64,000 nt of DNA from SAR86 cluster bacterium. Its GTDB lineage: Bacteria > Pseudomonadota > Gammaproteobacteria > Magnimaribacterales > TMED112. Position numbers and translations under genes: made by a program. The stretch is from assembly GCA_023703535.1 (NCBI GenBank), contig CP097967.1, positions 346,001 through 410,000 on the forward strand, read 5' to 3'. The notes below the pieces were generated by a model. It was not told the origin of the DNA. It did no database searches and saw only the letters and a list, made by a program, of their open reading frames with translations. Positions 9,653 to 21,149 of this stretch are shown here, in pieces; the first letter of the stretch is position 1, and each line of letters opens with the position of its first letter.

Positions 9653-12380
9653 CGAAAAAGATCAGAAATTAAATCTGCCTAAAACATCAATTCCTATGAA
9701 GGCTAATCTCAATCAACGAGAGCCTGAATTTTTAAAAGAATGGGATAAGCGGAATGTATATAAAAAAATCAGAAAAAATAAAAAAGGAAAAAAAGCTTTT
9801 CACCTTCATGATGGCCCACCATATGCAAATGGAGAAATTCATCTTGGACATGCTGTCAATAAGGTTTTAAAAGATATTATTATTCGTTCAAAATCTTTAG
9901 AGGGTTTTGATTCCCCCTATATTCCAGGTTGGGATTGTCATGGACTTCCTATTGAGCATCAGGTTGAAAAAAAATTAGGAAAAAAAAGAAAGGAAATAAG
10001 TAAGTCTGAATTTAGAGACTTATGTAGGGAATACGCAAAAACACAGATTAAACTTCAAGAGAAAGATTTTGTCAGATTAGGTGTATTTGGAGATTGGAAG
10101 AATAGATATGCTTCGCTGGATCAATCCTTTGAAGGAGAGGCTATCAATGCTTTCTCAAGAATCTTTCATAATGGCCATGTTGAAAAGGGTTTCAAACCTG
10201 TCCATTGGTGTCTAGATTGCGGATCCTCCTTGGCTGAAGCGGAGGTTGATTACTTAGATAAAACATCAAGAGCTATTGATGTTAAATTTCGCATTGATAA
10301 GACTTTAGAGGAAAAATTCATAAAACAGAATAAATTGCCAGAACATAGTAAAGTTTTTGCAGTAATTTGGACAACTACACCATGGACTATTCCAGGCAAT
10401 CAAGCAGTATGCCTTAATAAAGATATTGAATATTCTTTGGTAGAAGTTGCTAAAAATGAGATTTATATAATTGCATCTGAACTTGTTAAAACTTGTTTTG
10501 ATAGATGGAGTTCGGAAGATTTTAAAATAATCAAAAAAATGAAAGGTAATGATTTAGACGGACTGCATTTCATTCATCCTCTCTATAATAGAACATCACC
10601 ATTATTATTCAGCGAACACGTTACAACTGATACTGGAACTGGATGTGTTCACTCTGCTCCTGCACATGGCCCTGAAGATTTTGAGACGTGCTCTGAGAAT
10701 GGAATTGAATTAAAAAATCCAATCTCATCAAATGGTTGTTTTAAAGATGATGTTAAACATTTTGGTGGACTGCATGTAAGAAAATCAGAAGAGGAAATTA
10801 TCAAAAAGTTGAAAGAAACCGATTCCCTATTATGTAATGAAGATTTTCAGCATAGCTATCCGCATTGCTGGAGACATAAAACACCATTAATTTTTATGGC
10901 AACACCTCAATGGTTTATTTCAATGACTAAATCAGGACTATTGGAGGGGGCTGAACATGGGATTGATAATGTTGAATTTACTCCTGCTTGGGGGAAAGAA
11001 AGAATGCAAATAATGCTTAAAGATAGACCAGACTGGTGTATTTCAAGACAGAGAGATTGGGGAATACCAATACCATTAATTTTTGATAAAGAAACAGGAG
11101 AACCAACAAATGATATTGAAAAAGTCTTTAACAAAGCATCTGAACAAATTAAAGAAAAAGGAATCGACGCATGGAAAGAATTTGACTTTGGAGAAGACAA
11201 AGAAAAGTACGAGAAGTCTAATGATATTTTTGATGTCTGGTTTGATTCCGGAATAACCCATCATTGTGTAATGAATGAGCTTTATGGTAATGATGTAAAG
11301 GCTGATTTATATCTTGAGGGGAGCGATCAACATCGTGGGTGGTTTCAGTCATCCTTGCTTACATCTGTAGCTATGAATGGAACTCCACCATACAAAGGCG
11401 TATTAACTCATGGATTTGTAGTAGATGAAGATGGTAGAAAGATGTCAAAATCAATTGGAAATGTTGTTGGGCCCCAGGAAATAATAAATAATTCTGGCGC
11501 AGATACATTACGCTTCTGGATAGCTGCTACAGACTTTAGAGGTGAAATGGCTTTTTCAAAAGATATCTTTAATAGATCAGTAGATGGGTTCAGGAGAATA
11601 AGAAATACAATGCGTTTTATGATATCGAATCTCTATGATTATGATCAAAATGATCAAGTAACAAAAGTATTATTTCTTGATAAAGCGATAATTTCAAAAA
11701 CAGCAAAATTACAAAACGAAATAAGAGAATTATATAAAGAATTTAATTTCCATCAGGTCGTATCAAAAATTGTAAATTTTTGTGTGAATGATTTAGGTTC
11801 CTTATATCTAGATGTTATTAAAGATAGGCTGTATACAATGCAGCCTGAATCGGAAGGAAGAAGATCTGCTCAATATGCGCTTGCAATAGTTTTAGATTTT
11901 CTGAATAAAGCTATTAGTCCAATACTTCCCTTCACAGCATATGAATTTTCTGAGAATTTATCTAATGGAAATGGAGATAAAATCTTTTACTCAGAATGGG
12001 AAGAGTATGAAAATAGACTTAATAAAGTGGAAGAGGAGGAATTTGAGCTTCTGGTACAGCTTAGGCAAAGAGCATATCAGGAAATTGAAGAGGAAAGGAA
12101 AAAGAAAGATATAAAAAATGCATTAGATTGTGATTTAGAAATTACACTGGAAAAGGAATTATTCGACAAAATATCAAAATATTCTGATGAGATGAATAAA
12201 ATTCTAATATGCTCAAGTTGCTCAATTTTTCTTGGCAAATCAGAGCAAATTTTGGTAAAAAAATCTGTCAATGAAAAATGTACTCGTTGTTGGCATAAAG
12301 TAGAAGAATTAGAAAATGGAATCTGTAAGAGATGTATTAATAATATGTCAGGAGAGGGAGAGGTAAGGAGATTTTTCTAA
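9645..12380 (+). CDS. ileS: Isoleucyl-tRNA synthetase
   Basis: Class I synthetase charging tRNA-Ile, 911 aa. HIGH-type motif in PPYANGEIHLGHAVNK, editing domain with the conserved WTTTPWTIPGNQAV, and KMSKS in DGRKMSKSIGN. The C-terminal zinc finger (CTRCWHKVEEL...GICKRC) marks the bacterial type. It overlaps ribF by 8 bp and runs straight into the lspA TTG, the conserved ribF-ileS-lspA order. Confidence 0.97.
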   Translation: MSNEKDQKLNLPKTSIPMKANLNQREPEFLKEWDKRNVYKKIRKNKKGKKAFHLHDGPPYANGEIHLGHAVNKVLKDIIIRSKSLEGFDSPYIPGWDCHGLPIEHQVEKKLGKKRKEISKSEFRDLCREYAKTQIKLQEKDFVRLGVFGDWKNRYASLDQSFEGEAINAFSRIFHNGHVEKGFKPVHWCLDCGSSLAEAEVDYLDKTSRAIDVKFRIDKTLEEKFIKQNKLPEHSKVFAVIWTTTPWTIPGNQAVCLNKDIEYSLVEVAKNEIYIIASELVKTCFDRWSSEDFKIIKKMKGNDLDGLHFIHPLYNRTSPLLFSEHVTTDTGTGCVHSAPAHGPEDFETCSENGIELKNPISSNGCFKDDVKHFGGLHVRKSEEEIIKKLKETDSLLCNEDFQHSYPHCWRHKTPLIFMATPQWFISMTKSGLLEGAEHGIDNVEFTPAWGKERMQIMLKDRPDWCISRQRDWGIPIPLIFDKETGEPTNDIEKVFNKASEQIKEKGIDAWKEFDFGEDKEKYEKSNDIFDVWFDSGITHHCVMNELYGNDVKADLYLEGSDQHRGWFQSSLLTSVAMNGTPPYKGVLTHGFVVDEDGRKMSKSIGNVVGPQEIINNSGADTLRFWIAATDFRGEMAFSKDIFNRSVDGFRRIRNTMRFMISNLYDYDQNDQVTKVLFLDKAIISKTAKLQNEIRELYKEFNFHQVVSKIVNFCVNDLGSLYLDVIKDRLYTMQPESEGRRSAQYALAIVLDFLNKAISPILPFTAYEFSENLSNGNGDKIFYSEWEEYENRLNKVEEEEFELLVQLRQRAYQEIEEERKKKDIKNALDCDLEITLEKELFDKISKYSDEMNKILICSSCSIFLGKSEQILVKKSVNEKCTRCWHKVEELENGICKRCINNMSGEGEVRRFF

Positions 12381-12836
12381 TTGAAAGATTTTTCTCTTAT
12401 TGCAATACTTACTTCAATAGATATTTACCTTAAATACTTCTTTTCAACATTTACATTGAAACCTTACTCTTTTCTTCCTTTCCTTGATCTTTATATAACT
12501 GAAAATAGAGGTATTGCCCTGAGCATGCTTGATGATTTAAATGATGAGATGCAATTTGTTTTAACTTTGACAATTTTTTTTGTACTAGTTTTTTTAATTT
12601 CACAATACTTCAGAAGTGAAGGCAGATTCCAAAAATTTGCAATCATTATTATATTTGCAGGAGGTTTAGGTAATTTTCTAGAAAGAATATATCACGGATA
12701 TGTTACTGATTATCTACATTTACATATCAATAATTATTCATTATTCGTTTTTAATTTTGCTGATGCCCTTATAACATTAGGAGCTATAATCATTGTTTTT
12801 ACTATAGTCAACAATAATGAAAAAAGAACTACATAA
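12381..12836 (+). CDS. lspA: Lipoprotein signal peptidase (SPase II)
   Basis: Inner-membrane aspartyl protease that removes signal peptides from diacylglyceryl-modified prolipoproteins. 151 aa with four predicted membrane segments. The catalytic aspartates are present in HGYVTDYL and NFADALI, and ENRGIAL matches the N-x-G motif. The usual GNxxDR motif reads GNFLER, a conservative Asp-to-Glu change. It starts at a TTG right after the ileS stop and overlaps ispH by 20 bp. The fkpB gene often found between lspA and ispH is absent. Confidence 0.88.
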   Translation: MKDFSLIAILTSIDIYLKYFFSTFTLKPYSFLPFLDLYITENRGIALSMLDDLNDEMQFVLTLTIFFVLVFLISQYFRSEGRFQKFAIIIIFAGGLGNFLERIYHGYVTDYLHLHINNYSLFVFNFADALITLGAIIIVFTIVNNNEKRTT

Positions 12837-13767
12837 AGAGATTGTCTTAGCAAATCCAAGAGGTTTTTGTGCAGGCGTTGATAGGGCAATTGATATTGTA
12901 GAAAAATCCTTGGACAAATTTAAAGAGCCAGTATACGTAAGACATCAAGTTGTACATAACAAAAAGGTAGTTGAAGACTTAGAGAAAAAGGGTGTTAAAT
13001 TTGTAAAAGAAGTTTCAGAAATTCCTGACAATGCAGTTGCAATATTTAGTGCACATGGAGTAAGTCAAAAAGTTGAGGATGAAGCCAAAAATAGAAATTT
13101 CATGTATTTTGATGCCACTTGTCCTCTAGTGACTAAAGTTCATTTAGAAGTACAAAAACATGCTCAAAAGGGTAGAGATATCATTTTAATTGGACATAAA
13201 GGACACCCTGAAGTAATAGGTACATTAGGCAGACATCCATCTAATTCAAATACAAAAATTTATCTTGTAGAAAATAATAATGATATTAAAAAATTAGAGA
13301 TAAGTTCTCCTGAAGTTGCTTATGTAACACAAACAACACTTTCTGTAGATGAGACAAGGGAATTAATTAATTCTTTGAAAGAAAAATTTCCAGGCATTAT
13401 TGGTCCGAGTGCTGATGATATTTGTTACGCAACACAAAATCGACAAGATGCAGTGAAACAATTGTCGCTTGAATGTCAGATTGTGCTTGTTATAGGATCT
13501 CAGACAAGTTCTAATTCGAATAGATTAAAAGAGTTGGCTGAAAAATGTGGTACTAAATCATTTCTAATTGACGATAAAACAGATATAGATTTAAATTCTT
13601 TAAAAGAAGCTACCTCTGTTGGAATTACTGCTGGAGCCTCAGCGCCAGAGGAAATTGTTCAAGAAGTAATTTCATTTCTTGTTCCCTTAGGATTTAAAAC
13701 AGTAAGAAATTTGTCAGAAAATAACGAAAATATGACCTTTAAATTGCCAAAGGAATTAACATCATGA
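12817..13767 (+). CDS. ispH: 4-hydroxy-3-methylbut-2-enyl diphosphate reductase
   Basis: Last step of the non-mevalonate isoprenoid pathway, producing IPP and DMAPP with a [4Fe-4S] cluster. 316 aa. The three cluster cysteines appear in NPRGFCAGVDRAI, DATCPLVTKVH and DDICYATQNRQ. The substrate-site SSNSNRL and GASAPE motifs are also present. It overlaps lspA at the start and dadA by 4 bp at the end. Confidence 0.96.
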   Translation: MKKELHKEIVLANPRGFCAGVDRAIDIVEKSLDKFKEPVYVRHQVVHNKKVVEDLEKKGVKFVKEVSEIPDNAVAIFSAHGVSQKVEDEAKNRNFMYFDATCPLVTKVHLEVQKHAQKGRDIILIGHKGHPEVIGTLGRHPSNSNTKIYLVENNNDIKKLEISSPEVAYVTQTTLSVDETRELINSLKEKFPGIIGPSADDICYATQNRQDAVKQLSLECQIVLVIGSQTSSNSNRLKELAEKCGTKSFLIDDKTDIDLNSLKEATSVGITAGASAPEEIVQEVISFLVPLGFKTVRNLSENNENMTFKLPKELTS

Positions 13768-14996
13768 AAAAAAATGTTGCAGTTATAGGCGCAGGAGTTT
13801 TAGGAGTGAATACTGCCTATTTTTTGGCAAAGAAAAATCAAAATGTAACTGTTTTTGATACACATAAATATGCTGGAATGGAAACAAGTTACTCTAATGG
13901 CGCACAAATAAGTGTTTGCAATTCAGAAACATGGACTCAGTGGGATAATGTAAAAAAAGGCATACAGTGGATTTTCAAGGATGATGCACCGTTATTATTT
14001 AATCCAATGCCTAACCTGTTTAGACCTTATGACACATATTCAAAATATATGTGGATGATTAATTTCTTCATTACTACAGCACTAGGAAAATACAAAAAAA
14101 ATTCTGAGAACGCATTTGCAATATCCTTAAAATCTAGAGACCTTTATTTCAAAATTGCCGATGAAGAGGGAATTGAATTTGATCTGATGAAAAAGGGAAT
14201 TATTCATTTTTATAACTCAAAAAGAGAGTTCGAAATCGCTGCTTCAAAAAAAGACTGGATTGAAGCAATGGGCTGTGAATGGGAAATAGTTGATCGTGAC
14301 CAAATCTTTGAAATTGAGCCAGCTTTAAAAAACAACCACAAAATAATTGGTGGTGTTTACACAAAATCAGATGCTACTGGAGACATTCATAAATATTGCT
14401 TTGAATTGGCCAAAGTATTAGAGAAAAAATATGGAGTAGATTTTAAATTTTCTGAAACCATTAAAGATATTAAAAAATCAAATAAGCCCATATTGCAAAC
14501 AAATAAGAGCGAATATGAGTTTGATGACATAATTTTATGTACAGGGGTTGAAACTGAGAGATTTAGAAGAAAATTTGGTGATTCTTTTAGAATTTATCCT
14601 GTAAAGGGCTACTCAGTTACCGTAGATTTAGAAGATGACAAATCTAGAGAATCTGCACCATTTGTTTCACTTTTAGATGACCCAAGCAAGCTTGTAGCTT
14701 CAAGACTTGGTAATAGACTAAGAGTTGCAGGCACCGCAGAGCTTGCAGGCTATAACAAAGATATTAGAAGTAATCGAATTAAACCTCTATTAAATTGGAT
14801 CAATGAGCTTTTTCCAGAGGTTAATACAAAAAATTATCTTCCGTGGACTGGATTAAGGCCAATGTCTTCTGATATGGTACCGATTATTAGAGAATCTAAG
14901 AGAAAAAATGTTTTTTATAATTCTGGTCATGGTCATTTAGGTTGGACTATGGGAACGTACTCCGGAAAACTTGCGGCAGATCTTGTCGATCAGTAA
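13764..14996 (+). CDS. dadA: D-amino acid dehydrogenase, DadA family
   Basis: FAD-dependent oxidoreductase of the DAO family that oxidises D-amino acids to 2-oxo acids and passes electrons to the respiratory chain. The N-terminal FAD fold reads VAVIGAGVLGVNTAYFLA, and the C-terminal part has WTGLRPMSSDMVPII and GHGHLGWTMG. 410 aa. It overlaps ispH by 4 bp and precedes ampD and ampG, so it could consume D-alanine from cell-wall turnover; that link is inference from position. The exact substrate is not certain. Confidence 0.85.
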   Translation: MKKNVAVIGAGVLGVNTAYFLAKKNQNVTVFDTHKYAGMETSYSNGAQISVCNSETWTQWDNVKKGIQWIFKDDAPLLFNPMPNLFRPYDTYSKYMWMINFFITTALGKYKKNSENAFAISLKSRDLYFKIADEEGIEFDLMKKGIIHFYNSKREFEIAASKKDWIEAMGCEWEIVDRDQIFEIEPALKNNHKIIGGVYTKSDATGDIHKYCFELAKVLEKKYGVDFKFSETIKDIKKSNKPILQTNKSEYEFDDIILCTGVETERFRRKFGDSFRIYPVKGYSVTVDLEDDKSRESAPFVSLLDDPSKLVASRLGNRLRVAGTAELAGYNKDIRSNRIKPLLNWINELFPEVNTKNYLPWTGLRPMSSDMVPIIRESKRKNVFYNSGHGHLGWTMGTYSGKLAADLVDQ

Positions 14997-15035
14997 TTCG
15001 TATCTTTAGTTATATCTGTTTAAAATAAATTCTTT

Positions 15036-15557
15036 ATGAGAATAAGTGATTCTTTTTTTGTTGATGCAAAGAAAATTCTTTCACCAAACTTTTCTGAGCG
15101 TGAGAAGAATATTGATTTAATAGTTCTGCACTCAATCAGCCTTCCAGAGGGTGAATATGATAACGACAATGTGGAGGACCTTTTTATGAATAAATTGAAT
15201 TTTGACTTACATAGCTCTTTCCAAGATTTAAGAAATGTAAAAGTCTCTGCTCATTTATACATAAAAAGAGATGGCACAATAATACAATTTGTTCCCTTTA
15301 ATAAGTGTGCTTGGCACGCAGGTGAATCGATATTTAAAGGACGAAAAAATTGCAATGAGTTTTCTATAGGAATAGAAATTCAAGGTAAAGTTGACGAAGA
15401 ATATACTAGAGAGCAATACGAAAACCTTAAAAAAATAGTAGATGCTCTGAAAAAATTTTTTCAACTTGATGATGTTGTAGCACACTCAGAAATTTCGCCT
15501 GAAAGAAAAAAAGATCCGGGGCCATTATTCGACTGGAGTAAATTAGATGAAAACTAA
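15036..15557 (+). CDS. ampD: N-acetyl-anhydromuramyl-L-alanine amidase, AmpD type
   Basis: Zinc amidase_2 enzyme of peptidoglycan recycling that splits the stem peptide from anhydro-MurNAc in the cytoplasm. 173 aa without a signal peptide, as for AmpD. Zinc and catalytic residues are visible in VLHSISLPEG, CAWHAGES and VAHSEISPERKKDPG, and NEFSIGIEIQG is a family motif. It overlaps ampG by 11 bp, so import and processing are encoded together. Confidence 0.92.
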   Translation: MRISDSFFVDAKKILSPNFSEREKNIDLIVLHSISLPEGEYDNDNVEDLFMNKLNFDLHSSFQDLRNVKVSAHLYIKRDGTIIQFVPFNKCAWHAGESIFKGRKNCNEFSIGIEIQGKVDEEYTREQYENLKKIVDALKKFFQLDDVVAHSEISPERKKDPGPLFDWSKLDEN

Positions 15558-17094
15558 TTTATCACAGTTCAATTTTATCTTTCTAGGTATATCTGCAGCA
15601 ATTCCTACCTTTGCTCTTGGAATACCATTTGGTCTATGGCTGCTTTCAGCTGGGGTAAGTAAAGAAACGTTTGGTTTAATTACAGTCTCATCCTTAATTG
15701 TTGCATTAAATTTTTTGTGGTCTCCATTCATAAACAATATAAAGATTCCTGTACTTCATAAATTGCTTGGTTTGAGAAGATCTTGGCTTTTACTTTCACA
15801 GGTTTCTCTATCAATATTGCTATTTACTCTGTCTATTCTTGACCCTTTGCAAAACATTACCTTAATAGTTTTTATTGCATGCTTGATTTACTTCTTCTCA
15901 TCAGTTCAAGATATTGCTCTTGATGCTTATAGGGTTGAATATGACAAGTTCTCTAGCCCTGAAAATCTCTCAACAATCTATCAATTGGGCTACAAAATTG
16001 GAGCTTTCTTAGTTGGCGCACAAGTATATTCGCTAATTGGTGAAGATAATTGGAGTTTTGTATATTTTTACTTAGCATTTTTAATGTTAATTCTGCCCTT
16101 TTTTACCTTGATATCAAAAAAAGTAGATGAATTAAATTTAAATCAATCGACATTAACAGCATTCAAGGAAGCTTTTAAAAATTTATTCCAGAAAAATAAT
16201 GTTGTGGTTCTATTAATTTTGATAGGAGTTTATAAAATTTCCGACATAGTTCTAGGTCCGATGGCTGCTGCACTTTACAAAGAAACTGCACTGGATGATC
16301 CCAGCTTTCTCGAGATGAAGAGTTATTTTAATTTCATTGCCACATTTGTTGGTGCGGGTATAGCATTGTTGAGTATTAAATACCTCAAAATTAATATCTC
16401 AATGCTTTTAGGAGCAATATTGGTTTTATCTACAAACATACTTTTTTCTTATTTATATCTAAATCCGAGTTACTTGAATTTTATTTCAATTAATTTTTTA
16501 GATACTATCGCTCAATCATTTACAGCAGTTTGTTTTATAACATTTCTTGTTGATCTGATTGATCGTAAATTCACTGCTATACAATATGCATTCTTGGCTT
16601 CTCTTGTAATTGTTCCTGGAACAATTATTAAAGGTTCCTCAGGCTTCATTCTTGAGGGTTTTGGTTATTATAATTTTTTCATATTGATGGGTGTTTTAGC
16701 GATTCCATCTGTTTGTCTTTGTTATTTGCTCCCTAGAAATTTAGAGCTAAATTTTGAAAATATTATGAAAATTATTTCAATAGCCTTAGCACTCTCTATA
16801 TTTTTAATTTCTATTTATAATTTTGACCAAAATTTCTCTAACCTTGATGATAAGCTTTTGCATGTATTGATGTATGTACTTTTAGCTGCAATAACTTTTA
16901 CAGCAAGTAAAAAAACAAATTTATACATTTTATTTGCCGTTCTAATACTCATTGGAGTTGCCACAGAAGCTACACAAATGATTTTCGGTTTGAGGAATTT
17001 CGAGTATATGGATATAATAGCCAACTCTTTAGGTGTTTTAATAGGATTTGTTTTTTATTATATTTCTAAGAAGTACTTGAAAAAAACTCAATAA
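15547..17094 (+). CDS. ampG: AmpG muropeptide permease with C-terminal VanZ-like domain
   Basis: MFS permease importing anhydro-muropeptides for recycling. Residues 1 to about 430 form the 12-helix AmpG-like transporter (GIPFGLWLLSAGVSKETFG near the start, SSVQDIALDAYRVE, matching the AmpG DIAxDAxR signature). Residues 432-515 look like a separate VanZ-like unit: DDKLLHVLMYVLL, GVATEATQMIFGLRNFEYMD and IIANSLGVLIGF match the DKxxH, E..Q....R....D and AN..G pattern of that family. VanZ-like domains are usually free-standing. The last codons overlap the -35 of the groES heat-shock promoter. Confidence 0.85.
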   Translation: MKTNLSQFNFIFLGISAAIPTFALGIPFGLWLLSAGVSKETFGLITVSSLIVALNFLWSPFINNIKIPVLHKLLGLRRSWLLLSQVSLSILLFTLSILDPLQNITLIVFIACLIYFFSSVQDIALDAYRVEYDKFSSPENLSTIYQLGYKIGAFLVGAQVYSLIGEDNWSFVYFYLAFLMLILPFFTLISKKVDELNLNQSTLTAFKEAFKNLFQKNNVVVLLILIGVYKISDIVLGPMAAALYKETALDDPSFLEMKSYFNFIATFVGAGIALLSIKYLKINISMLLGAILVLSTNILFSYLYLNPSYLNFISINFLDTIAQSFTAVCFITFLVDLIDRKFTAIQYAFLASLVIVPGTIIKGSSGFILEGFGYYNFFILMGVLAIPSVCLCYLLPRNLELNFENIMKIISIALALSIFLISIYNFDQNFSNLDDKLLHVLMYVLLAAITFTASKKTNLYILFAVLILIGVATEATQMIFGLRNFEYMDIIANSLGVLIGFVFYYISKKYLKKTQ

Positions 17095-17104
17095 AACCCT
17101 AAAT
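17076..17104 (+). promoter_or_regulatory. Sigma-32 (heat-shock) promoter of groESL
   Basis: CTTGAAA at 17076-17082, a 14-nt spacer and CCCTAAAT at 17097-17104 match the RpoH consensus (CTTGAAA, about 14 nt, CCCCATnT) well. It ends 29 bp before the groES ATG, with a GGAGG ribosome site at 17119-17123. The -35 lies inside the end of ampG. Confidence 0.75.
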
Positions 17105-17133
17105 ATTTGCAAGTTATTGGAGGATAACAATAT

Positions 17134-19073
<1,940 letters not shown>

Positions 19074-19090
19074 TTTGGATAAATTACAAA

Positions 19091-19120
19091 AAAAGGGGGC
19101 TTTAGGCTCCCTTTTTTTTT
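19091..19120 (+). terminator. Rho-independent terminator of groESL
   Basis: A 10-bp stem (AAAAGGGGGC with GCTCCCTTTT, one G-U pair), a 5-nt loop TTTAG, and a run of nine Ts. It begins 17 bp after the groEL stop. Confidence 0.92.
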
Positions 19121-19152
19121 GTTGTTAATTTAGAATAAATGTAGGAGTTGTT

Positions 19153-19830
19153 ATGGGAGAATACATTGCATATTACGAATACTGGTCACAAGTAAGTAGA
19201 TTTTTACATGTTTTATTTGGCATTGCCTGGATAGGTTTGCTTTATTATTTCAATTTTATTGGAGGTGGATATTTAAAACAGGCATCTCCTGAAGCAAAGA
19301 AAGATATGCTTCAACTTCATCAGCCAAATGCATTATGGTATTTTAGGTGGGCTGCAATGTTCACATTCATAACTGGGCTGTACCTTTTATATTATGTTTC
19401 AGAAATTCCAGGTGCTTATAATGTCGGCATTTCTTTAGGTGCAACAATGGCAACAATAATGTTCTTAAATGTTTGGTTAATCATTTGGCCAAATCAGAAG
19501 AAAGTAATTGCAGGAACTGAGGATGCAGCTGATGCAGGTGCAAAGGCATTATTAGCCTCAAGAACTAATACTTTGTTCTCCTTTCCAATGCTTTATTTTA
19601 TGATTTATTCTGCCCACATCAATAATGGTAACGATCCACTTCTTTTAGGTGATAGTTATGGCCCTGGATGGGGAACTTTATCACTTTGGCTTGGAGCAGC
19701 AATAATTTTGGCAATAGAGTTAAATGCTGTATTTGGCAAATTATGGAGATGGCTAGAATCTGTAAAGGCAGTAATACACTCAGGTCTCTTGCTTACAGTA
19801 TTTTTTGCTTGGCTAGTTTGGTATAACTAA
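19153..19830 (+). CDS. Membrane protein resembling the PuuD/Urate_ox_N domain
   Basis: 225 aa with about six to seven membrane segments. VSRFLHVLFGIAWIGLLYYFNF near the N-terminus and ASRTNTLFSFPMLYFMIYSAH in the C-terminal half resemble the membrane domain of urate hydroxylase PuuD, whose members begin with RxLHVxxGIxWIG. The several conserved His may ligate haem or metal; this is inference. The C-terminal cytochrome c domain of full PuuD proteins is absent. It is a single gene with its own GGAG ribosome site, and no purine-catabolism genes are nearby, so a urate role is doubtful. Confidence 0.55.
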   Translation: MGEYIAYYEYWSQVSRFLHVLFGIAWIGLLYYFNFIGGGYLKQASPEAKKDMLQLHQPNALWYFRWAAMFTFITGLYLLYYVSEIPGAYNVGISLGATMATIMFLNVWLIIWPNQKKVIAGTEDAADAGAKALLASRTNTLFSFPMLYFMIYSAHINNGNDPLLLGDSYGPGWGTLSLWLGAAIILAIELNAVFGKLWRWLESVKAVIHSGLLLTVFFAWLVWYN

Positions 19831-19831
19831 T

Positions 19832-21049
19832 TTAAGTAATTTTAGAGATTTTAATTTCTTTAATAAGATTTCCATCAATCTTTGAGGTTTCTATATTATA
19901 AGATTCAAGATTTATGCAAACATTTCCAGTTGGAATGGTATCAATTTGATCAATCACCAAACCACTTATTGTTTTTGCTGGTTCTTCGGGTAAGCTCCAG
20001 TCCATTTTTTTGTTCAGCTCTCTTATTGTCACTGAGCCATCTACAGTTACACTGTTGTCCTCATTTATATTTATTCCAATTTCATCCTCATCAGGATCAA
20101 ATCGCCCAAGAACTTGCTCAATCAAATCTTCTAAGGTAACTAAACCAGTAATATCTCCATATTCATCTACAACTAATGCAACTTCTTTCCCATTCTTTTG
20201 AAAGTTTTTTAGTTGAGAAAAAAGATGTGTTTTTTCAGGCACGTAATAGGGTTCTATTAAAAAATCAATATTATCACCTGAAAAATCATTAAATTGCTCT
20301 ATCTCTTTAGAGTGAATGAAACCAAGTATTTCATCAGAATTCCTCTTAACAACAGGCAAAAATATGTCCTTATCATTCGGAACATCATGAGATTTATTAC
20401 CAATTTCTATCTTCAGTACTTCATTTATTGGTATAAGAATATCTTCAACGGTAAGCTCTTTGAGTTCTAAAATAGATTTTAATGCGTCCATTTCCTCTTT
20501 ATCTACTTCTTTGGTTTCTTTCTCAAGAACAGATTTGAGCTCATCTCGATTTAAATTTTCAGAAAAGTAATTTTCATTATTTTTAATCCCTGTAAGAGAA
20601 TTACTAATGCTTGTTAGCATCTCGGAAAAAGATCCAAGATATTTTGTCAAAACTTTTAGGATTCTACCTGCTGGGTAGGCAATTGATTCAGGTCTTTTAG
20701 CTGCAAAACTTTTCGGAGCTATTTCTGCAAAAATAATAATAAAGATTGTTAGTAATAAAGTTCCAATCCAGACATATTCGTCACCAAATTTTTTTATTAC
20801 AAAGAAAGTTAGTAAGGCAGAAGCAGAAATATTTACAAGATTATTACCTATAAGAATTACACCTAAAACTCTATTAATTTCTTTTCTTAAGCTATTTATT
20901 ATTTTGGCTGATTTATTACCCTGTTTTTCTGCATTATCGAGTTTTATTTGATTAAGAGCCATTATGGAAGTCTCTGAACCAGAGAAAAAGGCAGACAATA
21001 TAACAAGAATTAGTAAAACAACTACTAAAATTATAGAAAAACTATCCAT
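19832..21049 (-). CDS. CNNM/CorC-family membrane protein (DUF21 + CBS pair + CorC_HlyC)
   Basis: 405 aa. The N-terminal DUF21 membrane domain has FSGSETSIMALNQIKLDN and four hydrophobic segments to about residue 150. A CBS pair follows (VEDILIPINEVLKI; VALVVDEYGDITGLVTLEDLIEQVLG) with an acidic C-terminal CorC_HlyC domain. It resembles E. coli YfjD and the Mg2+/Co2+ efflux-linked CorB/CNNM proteins. Cation transport or its control is the family role; the ion is unknown here. It converges with the PuuD-like gene with one base between the stops. Confidence 0.85.
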   Translation of the reverse strand: MDSFSIILVVVLLILVILSAFFSGSETSIMALNQIKLDNAEKQGNKSAKIINSLRKEINRVLGVILIGNNLVNISASALLTFFVIKKFGDEYVWIGTLLLTIFIIIFAEIAPKSFAAKRPESIAYPAGRILKVLTKYLGSFSEMLTSISNSLTGIKNNENYFSENLNRDELKSVLEKETKEVDKEEMDALKSILELKELTVEDILIPINEVLKIEIGNKSHDVPNDKDIFLPVVKRNSDEILGFIHSKEIEQFNDFSGDNIDFLIEPYYVPEKTHLFSQLKNFQKNGKEVALVVDEYGDITGLVTLEDLIEQVLGRFDPDEDEIGININEDNSVTVDGSVTIRELNKKMDWSLPEEPAKTISGLVIDQIDTIPTGNVCINLESYNIETSKIDGNLIKEIKISKIT

Positions 21050-21149
21050 TTTGTTTATTTTTAAAATTAATCAAGAAAATCAAAGATTATTTGTGAATCT
21101 TTTATAGAAAAGGTGTAAAATTCCATTTTCAAATATTATACAGAAAAAA

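Noticed and set aside
12381-12836. lspA as inactive because GNxxDR reads GNxxER
   Set aside because: Both catalytic aspartates are present and the change is conservative.
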